64,000 bases of DNA, from the NCBI RefSeq assembly GCF_015291645.1, contig NZ_CP030055.1, positions 558,001 through 622,000 of the forward strand, in the 5' to 3' direction. The DNA comes from Bradyrhizobium sp. CCBAU 53340. GTDB lineage: Bacteria > Pseudomonadota > Alphaproteobacteria > Rhizobiales > Xanthobacteraceae. A program made the translations under genes and the position numbers. The notes under the pieces were generated by a model, which worked only from the letters and a program-made list of their open reading frames with translations, was not told the DNA's origin and did no database searches. Below, piece after piece: positions 57,609 to 64,000 of the stretch. Each line of letters opens with the position of its first letter. The first letter of the stretch is position 1.

Positions 57609-58352
57609 TTGCTGCCGGACCTCAACGGACGCTTGAGCAATCGACTGGCCCGGCATTTCCACGCCGCGCCGCATCGCTTGCCGACGCATGCGCCGATGGT
57701 CAGCTTTACCTTCGATGATGCGCCGGACAGTGCAGCAGGCGAGGGCGCTGCGCTGTTGGAAGCGCATGACGGGCGCGGCACGTTCTATATCGCCGGCAGC
57801 CTGATCGATCAGCCTGGAGACCACTGGCACGGCCTGTCGAACGACGCGATCATTCGGCTGCATCGCGCTGGTCACGAGATCGGTTGCCATACGTTTTCGC
57901 ATCTGCGCGCAGTCGACCTTGATGAGAGCGCGATGGCGCGCGAGATCGAGCGGAACCGCAGCTATTTTCTTGGCGTCGATTCCTCGATCCGGCTTGAAAA
58001 TTTCGCCTACCCCTATGGCCTTGCCTCGGTCTGGCGCAAACCGCAGCTCGCGCAAAACTTCCGCTCGTCGCGCGGTATCCTTCCTGGCGTCAACCGCGAC
58101 GTCATCGATCTCCAGTTCCTGCGCGCCTCGCCGCTGGTCGATTGCGAGATTGATACTGATGGTATCGACCGCTATTTCGACGAGGCCGTCACAAGCGGGG
58201 GCTGGCTGATCTTCTATGGCCACGACGTCGTCGATGCGCCCAGCCCCTATGGCTGCACGCCGGCCCTGCTGCGCCACGCGCTGCAGGCGGCGGAGAAGCG
58301 CAACATGCCGGTCGTGACGGTCGCCGAAGCCTTGCGCCGGATCGGAGCGTAA
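57609..58352 (+). CDS. Polysaccharide deacetylase (NodB homology domain)
   Basis: This 247-residue CE4-type protein starts at TTG 57609 (AGGGA upstream). NodB motif 1 is TFDDAPD at residues 34-40 and motif 2 is HTFSH (His94, His98). There is no signal peptide, so it is probably cytoplasmic, as NodB is. The substrate might be an N-acetylglucosamine oligomer or a cell-wall fragment. It stands between metA and recQ with no obvious operon partner. Confidence 0.85.
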   Translation: MLPDLNGRLSNRLARHFHAAPHRLPTHAPMVSFTFDDAPDSAAGEGAALLEAHDGRGTFYIAGSLIDQPGDHWHGLSNDAIIRLHRAGHEIGCHTFSHLRAVDLDESAMAREIERNRSYFLGVDSSIRLENFAYPYGLASVWRKPQLAQNFRSSRGILPGVNRDVIDLQFLRASPLVDCEIDTDGIDRYFDEAVTSGGWLIFYGHDVVDAPSPYGCTPALLRHALQAAEKRNMPVVTVAEALRRIGA

Positions 58353-58402
58353 GTGTTCTCTTCCTTCTTCCCTTGTGCGAGAAGGTGGCGCGAAGCGCCA
58401 GA

Positions 58403-58516
58403 TGAGGGGTATGTCTCTGCAAGACGATCCCTCATCGATTTCCGCGGATAGAAACCCCTCACCCGTCTCGCCGCTGCGCGGCGATCCACCCTCTCCCTCA
58501 AGGGAAGAGGGGAAGG
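58403..58516. repeat. Dispersed low-complexity repeat (CCTCTCCCTCAAGG type)
   Basis: Segments GATGAGGGG, CCCCTCACCCGTCTCGCC, GCTGCGCGGCGATCCACCC and CCTCTCCC with AGAGGGG form several weak inverted pairs. This arrangement is common in bradyrhizobial intergenic DNA. It lies in the gap before recQ. Confidence 0.5.
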
Positions 58517-58603
58517 CGCCGCTTTGCCCCGCAAACAGTCTTGCCACGCCCGCGCCGCCGTGCGACTGGCGTTGGGACGAATCCAGCAACCCCCGACTCG
58601 CCC

Positions 58604-60469
58604 ATGTCCGCCCCCTCCACCGCTCCGCTGCCAGCGCCGGCCGATGGCCGCGACGCGCTGTCGGTGCTGCATTCGGTGTTCGGTCTGCCGGGCTTTCGCG
58701 GCGCGCAGGGCGAGATCGTCAGGCACGTCACCGAGGGCGGCAATTGCCTGGTGCTGATGCCGACCGGCGGCGGCAAGTCGCTGTGCTATCAGTTGCCGTC
58801 GTTACTGCGCGAAGGCTGTGGCATCGTGGTCTCTCCCCTGATCGCGCTGATGCGCGACCAGGTCGCCGGCCTGATCGAAGCCGGTGTCAACGCCGCCGCG
58901 CTGAACTCGTCGCTGTCGTTCCAGGAAGCGTCCGAGATCGAGCGGCGCCTGATCGCGGGCGATCTTGACCTGCTCTATGTCGCGCCGGAACGGCTGGTGA
59001 CGCCGCGCTGCCTGTTGATGTTGGCGCAGGCCAAGGTGGCGCTGTTTGCGATCGACGAGGCGCATTGCGTCTCGCAATGGGGGCACGACTTCCGTCCGGA
59101 ATATGTCGGCCTCTCCGTCATCGCCGAGCGCTTTCCCGACGTGCCGCGCATCGCGCTGACTGCGACCGCGGATGAGCTGACGCGGAAAGAGATCGTCCAG
59201 CGGCTGCGGCTTGCAGACAGCCCGCAATTCGTCTCCAGCTTCGACCGGCCCAATATACGTTACGAAATTGTCGACAAGCGCAATGCAGTGTCGCAGCTGA
59301 AGGAGTTCATCCGGGAGCGCCATACCGGTGATGCCGGCGTGGTCTATTGCCTGTCCCGCAATCGCGTGGAGGAAGTTGCTGCCGCGCTCGACGAAGCCGG
59401 CATTACGGCGCTGCCCTATCATGCCGGGCTCGACGGCAGCGTGCGCTCGCGCAACCAGGACCGTTTCCTCAACGAGGACGGCATCGTCATCGTCGCGACC
59501 ATCGCTTTCGGCATGGGCATCGACAAGCCCGACGTCCGCTTCGTTGCCCATCTCGACCTGCCCAAGAGCATCGAGGCCTATTATCAGGAGACCGGGCGCG
59601 CCGGGCGTGACGGCAAGCCGTCGGCCGCCTGGATGGCCTACGGCCTCTCCGACATCGTGCAGCAACGCCGGATGATCGACGAGTCCAGCGGCTCCGACGA
59701 TTTCAAGCGGGTGTCGATCGGCAAGCTGGATGCGCTGGTTGGCCTCGCCGAGACCGCGCAGTGTCGGCGCAGGCGACTGCTCGCCTATTTCGGCGAGATG
59801 GTGACAACAGAGAATTGCGGCAATTGCGACAACTGCCTGACGCCGCCCAAGATGCGCGACGGCAAGGTGCTGGCGCAGAAGCTGCTGTCCTGCGTCTATC
59901 GCACCGGACAGCGTTTCGGCGCGATGCACCTGATCGACGTGCTGATCGGCCGCCTGACCGACAAGGTGACGCAGTTCGGCCACGACAAGCTGTCGGTGTT
60001 CGGCATCGGGCGCGAGCTCAACGAGAAGCAATGGCGCACCGTGCTACGGCAGCTGGTGGCCATGGGGCATTTGCAGGCCGACAGCGAAGCCTTCGGTGCA
60101 ATGAAGCTGACCGAGACTGCGCGGAGCGTGCTGCGCGGTGAGACCGAAGTGTGGCTGCGTGAGGAAGCGCCTGGCACGCGCGTCCGCGCAAGTCGTGCCA
60201 AGTCGCGCCGCGGCGATCTCGCGCCGGCTGCCAGCGCCCCGCAGGGCGATGTCGATCCCGAATTGCGCGCGCGGCTACGCTCGTGGCGCTCGGATGTGGC
60301 GCGCCAGCGCGGCGTGCCGGCCTATGTCGTGCTGCACGATGCCACCATTGACGGCATCGTGCGGGCCTGGCCGACCACGCTCGACGAATTGCGCAATGTC
60401 CCCGGGATCGGCGACAAGAAGCTCGAGCACTACGGCGAAGAGCTGTTGCAGATCGTCATGACGCGGTAG
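58604..60469 (+). CDS. recQ: ATP-dependent DNA helicase RecQ
   Basis: The protein has 621 residues from ATG 58604. Helicase motifs: Walker A MPTGGGKS at 52-59, DEAH at 151-154 followed by [13 protein letters not shown] (aromatic-rich loop), and [12 protein letters not shown] zinc-binding region has CRRRR and CGNCDNC (about 386-412). A winged-helix and a C-terminal HRDC domain end the protein. It unwinds DNA 3' to 5' in recombination and replication restart. An upstream extension of the frame through repeat DNA is rejected. Confidence 0.97.
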   Translation: MSAPSTAPLPAPADGRDALSVLHSVFGLPGFRGAQGEIVRHVTEGGNCLVLMPTGGGKSLCYQLPSLLREGCGIVVSPLIALMRDQVAGLIEAGVNAAALNSSLSFQEASEIERRLIAGDLDLLYVAPERLVTPRCLLMLAQAKVALFAIDEAHCVSQWGHDFRPEYVGLSVIAERFPDVPRIALTATADELTRKEIVQRLRLADSPQFVSSFDRPNIRYEIVDKRNAVSQLKEFIRERHTGDAGVVYCLSRNRVEEVAAALDEAGITALPYHAGLDGSVRSRNQDRFLNEDGIVIVATIAFGMGIDKPDVRFVAHLDLPKSIEAYYQETGRAGRDGKPSAAWMAYGLSDIVQQRRMIDESSGSDDFKRVSIGKLDALVGLAETAQCRRRRLLAYFGEMVTTENCGNCDNCLTPPKMRDGKVLAQKLLSCVYRTGQRFGAMHLIDVLIGRLTDKVTQFGHDKLSVFGIGRELNEKQWRTVLRQLVAMGHLQADSEAFGAMKLTETARSVLRGETEVWLREEAPGTRVRASRAKSRRGDLAPAASAPQGDVDPELRARLRSWRSDVARQRGVPAYVVLHDATIDGIVRAWPTTLDELRNVPGIGDKKLEHYGEELLQIVMTR

Positions 60470-60488
60470 GGGGAAGCCCATCTGTCCC

Positions 60489-60643
60489 ATCATCCCGGAC
60501 AAGCGCGCCTCAGCGCGCGCAGATTCGGGATCCATAACCACAGGTCGATGTGGTTATGGCAGGCTGGTCACCACGAGTTCTTCGCCAAGCGCAATCCTGT
60601 GGTTATGGGTCCCGGGTCTGCGCTGCCGCTTGCCCGGGACGAC
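60489..60643. repeat. Dispersed repeat related to family D
   Basis: Ends are CATCCCGGACAAGCGCG and, inverted, GCTTGCCCGGGACGAC. Two copies of the block around TGTGGTTATGG and one inverted CCATAACCACA occur inside. It lies between convergent recQ and acdS. Confidence 0.75.
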
Positions 60644-60674
60644 AGCGGTGTATGACGCGGTGAAGCCGGCCTGG

Positions 60675-61691
60675 CTAGCCGTTCCGGAAGGCGTAACCGT
60701 AGCCGTTCAGCGCCGGCGCGCCGCCGAGATGGGCGTAGAGGACCTTTGCGCCCTTCTCGAAATAGCCCTTCTTGGTCAGGTCGATCAGGCCCTGCATCGA
60801 TTTGCCTTCATAGACAGGGTCGGTGATCATCGCCTCGAGCCGTGCGGTGAGGCGGATCGCTTCCTTGGTCTCTTCCGACGGCACGCCATAGGCGGGGTAG
60901 GCGTAGTCCTCGATCAGCACGACATCGTCTGCAACGATGTCCTTGCCGAGCTCGACCAGCTTGGCGGTGTTCTGGGCGATCGAGAGCACCTGCGCCTTGG
61001 TCTGTTCAGGGGTGAACGATCCATCGATGCCGATCACCTTTCGCGCGCGACCGTCGGCGGCGAAGCCGACCAGCATGCCGGCATGAGTCGAGCCGGTGAC
61101 GGTGCAGACGACGATGTAGTCGAACTTGAAGCCGAGCTCTTTCTCCTGCTTGCGCACCTCTTCGGCGAAGCCGACATAACCGAGGCCACCGAATTTGTGC
61201 ACGGACGCGCCGGCGGGAATAGCGTAAGGCTTGCCGCCCGCAGCCTTCACTTCCTCGACCGCCTGCTCCCAGCTCTTGCGGATGCCGATGTCGAAGCCGT
61301 CGTCCACCAGGCGCACATCGGCGCCCATGATGCGCGACAGCATGATGTTGCCGACGCGGTCATAGACGGCGTCCTCGTGCGGCACCCAAGCTTCCTGCAC
61401 CAGGCGGCACTTCATGCCGATCTTGGCGGCGACGGCGGCGATCATGCGGGTGTGGTTGGACTGCACGCCGCCGATCGACACCAGCGTGTCGGCGTTCGAG
61501 GCGATCGCGTCGGGAATGATGTATTCGAGCTTGCGCAGCTTGTTGCCGCCATAGGCGAGGCCGGAATTGCAGTCCTCGCGCTTGGCGTAGATCTCGACAT
61601 TGCCGCCGAGATGCTTCGACAACCGCTCCAGCTTCTCGATGGGCGTCGGGCCGAAGGTGAGCGGATAGCGCGGAAATTTGTCCAGGTTCAT
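60675..61691 (-). CDS. acdS: 1-Aminocyclopropane-1-carboxylate deaminase
   Basis: This PLP enzyme breaks the plant ethylene precursor ACC into ammonia and 2-oxobutanoate. The product is 338 residues. The residues that distinguish true ACC deaminases from D-cysteine desulfhydrases are all present: Lys51 in GGNKLRK, Tyr294 and Glu295 in DPVYEGKS and Leu322 in [18 protein letters not shown] is the phosphate-binding region. It is divergent from an Lrp gene (acdR), the standard arrangement. It is important to root-associated bacteria for lowering plant ethylene. Confidence 0.96.
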   Translation of the reverse strand: MNLDKFPRYPLTFGPTPIEKLERLSKHLGGNVEIYAKREDCNSGLAYGGNKLRKLEYIIPDAIASNADTLVSIGGVQSNHTRMIAAVAAKIGMKCRLVQEAWVPHEDAVYDRVGNIMLSRIMGADVRLVDDGFDIGIRKSWEQAVEEVKAAGGKPYAIPAGASVHKFGGLGYVGFAEEVRKQEKELGFKFDYIVVCTVTGSTHAGMLVGFAADGRARKVIGIDGSFTPEQTKAQVLSIAQNTAKLVELGKDIVADDVVLIEDYAYPAYGVPSEETKEAIRLTARLEAMITDPVYEGKSMQGLIDLTKKGYFEKGAKVLYAHLGGAPALNGYGYAFRNG

Positions 61692-61763
61692 GGGGGCATC
61701 CCTGATGGCGTTGCGTCTGGGATATGGCTAGCATTGCGCCGCAAAAAGGTGCTCTCGAATATC

Positions 61764-61778
61764 GCGCCAATATTGCGC
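61764..61778. promoter_or_regulatory. Candidate AcdR box
   Basis: GCGC-CAATATTG-CGC has a perfectly palindromic core CAATATTG flanked by nearly symmetric GCG and CGC. It lies about 75 bases upstream of acdS and 75 bases upstream of acdR in the 159-base divergent gap, suitable for an Lrp dimer or octamer. Confidence 0.5.
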
Positions 61779-61850
61779 CTTATCTTGCATGAATCGGTAA
61801 TTTTGCTAGGATTCCTTCCAGTATTCGCCAAATTTACGGAAGCTTCTTTC

Positions 61851-62315
61851 ATGTCCGCTCGGCTCGACCGTGTCGACCTCAAGATGTTGAGATTGCTGCA
61901 AAATAACGGCCGGCTCAGCAATGCCGAGCTGGCCGAAACGGTCGCGATCAGCCCTGCCACCTGTCATCGCCGCACCCAGCGCCTGTTCGAGGACGGCTTT
62001 ATCGCTGCGGTCCGCGCCATGGTGGCGCCGAAGAAGGTGGCCAAGGGCACGCTGGTGATGGTCGGCGTGGTGCTCGACCGCTCGACGCCTGAGAGCTTTG
62101 CCATCTTCGAGCAGGCAATCGCCAAGCTGAAATTCGTGCTCGACTGCCACCTCGTCGCCGGCGATTTCGACTATTTCCTGAAGATCCGCGTCGGCGACAT
62201 GGAGGATTTCAACCGCATCCATGGCGAGCAACTGATCGCGCTGCCCGGTGTCCGCCAGACCCGCACCTTCTTCGTGATGAAGGAAGTCGTGGACAACGCG
62301 CCGCTGGAGTTTTGA
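61851..62315 (+). CDS. acdR: Lrp family regulator of ACC deaminase
   Basis: The protein has 154 residues from ATG 61851. The helix-turn-helix is NAELAETVAISPATCHRRTQRLFEDG and the ligand domain includes DCHLVAGDFDYFLKIRVGDMEDFNRI. It is divergent from acdS; AcdR proteins activate acdS in response to ACC in related bacteria (established knowledge). Much longer open frame upstream overlaps acdS in antisense and is not coding. It is convergent with the MHS transporter gene. Confidence 0.93.
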   Translation: MSARLDRVDLKMLRLLQNNGRLSNAELAETVAISPATCHRRTQRLFEDGFIAAVRAMVAPKKVAKGTLVMVGVVLDRSTPESFAIFEQAIAKLKFVLDCHLVAGDFDYFLKIRVGDMEDFNRIHGEQLIALPGVRQTRTFFVMKEVVDNAPLEF

Positions 62316-62321
62316 GCCGCT

Positions 62322-63626
62322 TCACGATGCCTGTTTGACGACGCCCTCTGCGATCTGCTCACGCCCGGTATCCTCCGGCCGCATCGCGATCACCGCGATC
62401 AGCCCAAGGCCGACGCCGATCATGACATAGAAGATTGGCGCCAGAGGAGAGCCGGTGAGAGCAATCAGCCAGGTCACGAAGAACTGGGCAAAGCCGCCGA
62501 AGATCAGCACCGCAACGTTGTTGACGATCGCGAGCGCTGTCGAACGGACCCGGATCGGGAACAGCTCGACCAGCGTGGTGCAGTAGACGCCGAGGAAGAA
62601 CGCACTGAAGAAGCCGATCACGACCTGGCACACCAGGAGCTTTGCGACCGACGGATCGGAGATCACCCAGGCATAGAGCGGATAGAGCGAGACGAAATAG
62701 CCGATGAGCGAGGCCAGTAGCAGCGGCTTGCGCGGGTAGCGGTCGGAGACGGCGCCGGCGAGGGGAACGACAACGACCATCACGATCGCTGCGATCATCT
62801 GGACCAGAAAGCTCTGCATCAATGGCAGTTTCAAGACCTCCTTGGCATAGGTCACGGTGTAGCCGAAGGTGACGTAGAACGAGACCGCGCTTGCGACCAC
62901 CATGCCCATTCCGATCAGGAAGTTGCGGCCGGGATGTCTGAGCGCGGCAATGAACTGGTCCTTGTGCACGGTTGCCATGTTGCGTCGGGAAGCTTCGGGT
63001 TCGATGACGCTGGCGCGCATGTAGAGCAGGATCGGAACGATCACGAGGCCGACGAAGAACGGTATACGCCAGGCACCGGCCGCGAGCTGCTCCTGCGTGA
63101 ACGTCAGCGTCAGGATGGCGCCGAGCACTGCGCCCAATACATTTGCCATCAGCTGTCCCGCAATCTGCCAGGAGCCGTAGAGGCCGGTGCGGCCCGGAGG
63201 CGCCGCCTCGATCAGATAGGCGGTCGAGGTGCCGAACTCGCCGCCGACGGAAAAGCCCTGGAGCAACCGCGCCAGCAGCACGATCAGCGGCGCGGCGACG
63301 CCCGCCGTCGCGTAGGTCGGGGTCAGCGCGAGCAGCGCGACCGAGAGCGCCATGATGCCCATGCCGAGCGTCATCGCGGCCTTCCGCCCCTTGTGATCGC
63401 CGAAATAGCCGAGCACGAGCCCGCCGACCGGACGCATGAAGAAGCCCGTGCCGAACAGCGCGGTGGTGAGCAGCAGAGCATTGACCTCGCTGCCCGGTAC
63501 TTTCGGGTCGACTGGAAAGAACAGGTTCTTGATGACCGGTGTCATCAGCGCGAAGACCGTGAAGTCGTACCATTCCATCGCGTTGCCGGCGATCGCCGCC
63601 ACAATGGCCTTTCTGTTCCTCTGCAT
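62322..63626 (-). CDS. MHS-family MFS transporter
   Basis: The protein has 434 residues with 12 membrane spans, starting at ATG 63626 (MQRNRKAIVAAIAGNAMEWYDF). The motif GNAMEWYDF and the loop GYFGDHKGRK are hallmarks of metabolite:H+ symporters (ProP, KgtP, citrate and shikimate carriers). The substrate is undetermined. It lies downstream of the truncated flavoprotein gene on the same strand with 27 bases between them, so the two are probably one operon. Confidence 0.9.
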   Translation of the reverse strand: MQRNRKAIVAAIAGNAMEWYDFTVFALMTPVIKNLFFPVDPKVPGSEVNALLLTTALFGTGFFMRPVGGLVLGYFGDHKGRKAAMTLGMGIMALSVALLALTPTYATAGVAAPLIVLLARLLQGFSVGGEFGTSTAYLIEAAPPGRTGLYGSWQIAGQLMANVLGAVLGAILTLTFTQEQLAAGAWRIPFFVGLVIVPILLYMRASVIEPEASRRNMATVHKDQFIAALRHPGRNFLIGMGMVVASAVSFYVTFGYTVTYAKEVLKLPLMQSFLVQMIAAIVMVVVVPLAGAVSDRYPRKPLLLASLIGYFVSLYPLYAWVISDPSVAKLLVCQVVIGFFSAFFLGVYCTTLVELFPIRVRSTALAIVNNVAVLIFGGFAQFFVTWLIALTGSPLAPIFYVMIGVGLGLIAVIAMRPEDTGREQIAEGVVKQAS

Positions 63627-63653
63627 CTCGCGCTTGCCTGTCCGTTTGCTGAA

Positions 63654-64000
63654 TTACCCGGCGTGGTGATGAGCGGCGTCCGCGTCGATCCATTCGTCGC
63701 CGATGATCTCGGGCGTGGCGAACGCCTTGAGATTGGCGAAGTGGATCTCCCGGTCTTCGACAAAGAGGCTGCGGACGATGCCGCGCGCGAGTCGGTCGGC
63801 TCCCTCGCTGATCGCGGGGATATCGCCGGAAAGCTTTCCGTGGCTCAGCGTCGCCGGATAATTGAAACAGTGGAGTCGCGAGAGCGCCGGGCAGGCGCCC
63901 GGCACCTTCTCCTGGAACTGGAACGTGTCGCCGAGATCCGGCGAGCTCTCGAGCTCGGCATTGTCCATGCCCGCCGGCGCCGCAAAGCGATCGCGCCAGA
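63654..64000 (-). CDS. 3' end of a flavin-dependent monooxygenase-like gene (cut by window edge)
   Basis: The frame stays open to position 64000, reading WRDRFAAPAGMDNAELESS and on, so 63968 is not the start. The visible 115 residues contain RLHCFNYPATLSHGKLSGDIPAISEGADRLARGI, typical of the C-terminal third of NAD(P)/FAD-dependent oxidoreductases of the flavin-containing monooxygenase type. The FAD-binding N-terminus lies outside the window. It is upstream of the MHS carrier. Confidence 0.7.
   Translation of the reverse strand, partial: WRDRFAAPAGMDNAELESSPDLGDTFQFQEKVPGACPALSRLHCFNYPATLSHGKLSGDIPAISEGADRLARGIVRSLFVEDREIHFANLKAFATPEIIGDEWIDADAAHHHAG

Overview
The window looks like chromosomal DNA of a Bradyrhizobium-like alphaproteobacterium. 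This rests on strong G/C bias at third codon positions, typical soil-rhizobial catabolic gene families, and several families of dispersed imperfect palindromes between genes. That is inference from content; no database search was run. I see no CRISPR array, transposase, integrase or phage structural gene.

Layout. (1) 1-6956: a caspase-fold TPR protein whose two catalytic residues are replaced (cut by the window edge), an AHL-lactonase-like hydrolase behind a perfect CRP-type palindrome, a large autotransporter and an exported methyltransferase. (2) 6417-14871: tyrosine/homogentisate catabolism. A MarR regulator faces an operon of FAD monooxygenase, DUF2783 protein, variant metallo-beta-lactamase-fold protein, hmgA and fumarylacetoacetase. 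Farther on, an Lrp regulator is divergent from hppD. HppD makes homogentisate, HmgA opens the ring and the hydrolase finishes. (3) 15079-21166: a form II CoxSLM molybdenum hydroxylase operon with a downstream CoA-transferase and a divergent CoxG. (4) 21663-28992: a lanthanide-type PQQ alcohol dehydrogenase, a fused XoxJ-like/cytochrome c protein, two LuxR-type response regulators and an oppositely oriented FIST sensor plus hybrid kinase. Together these look like an alcohol oxidation system with its own sensory circuit.

(5) 29259-33535: two tandem chemoreceptors sharing an identical 326-bp tract. (6) 33734-38636: a DUF3175 protein, an MFS transporter, otsB, otsA and a small exported protein. 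(7) 38832-41483: tRNA-Ser(GGA) followed by a small accessory segment ending in a degenerate copy of the tRNA 3' end. (8) 41484-45916: a DUF2306 membrane protein and an HlyD/ABC exporter divergent from a TetR regulator, with a strong dyad between them. (9) 46093-53091: MFS carrier, type B carboxylesterase, LysR regulator, outer-membrane protein and amidase, probably an uptake and hydrolysis locus. (10) 53144-54445: a TadG-like vWA protein. (11) 55087-57502: a structured leader, an O-acyl-homoserine sulfhydrylase and a divergent MetA-type acyltransferase. (12) 57609-60469: a polysaccharide deacetylase and RecQ. (13) 60675-64000: ACC deaminase acdS, its Lrp regulator acdR, an MHS-family transporter and the 3' end of a flavoprotein gene.

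The points most worth following are the pseudo-caspase, the alcohol-oxidation sensory cluster, the homogentisate-linked module of unknown role, the three-hairpin leader in front of the methionine genes and the tRNA-Ser island remnant.
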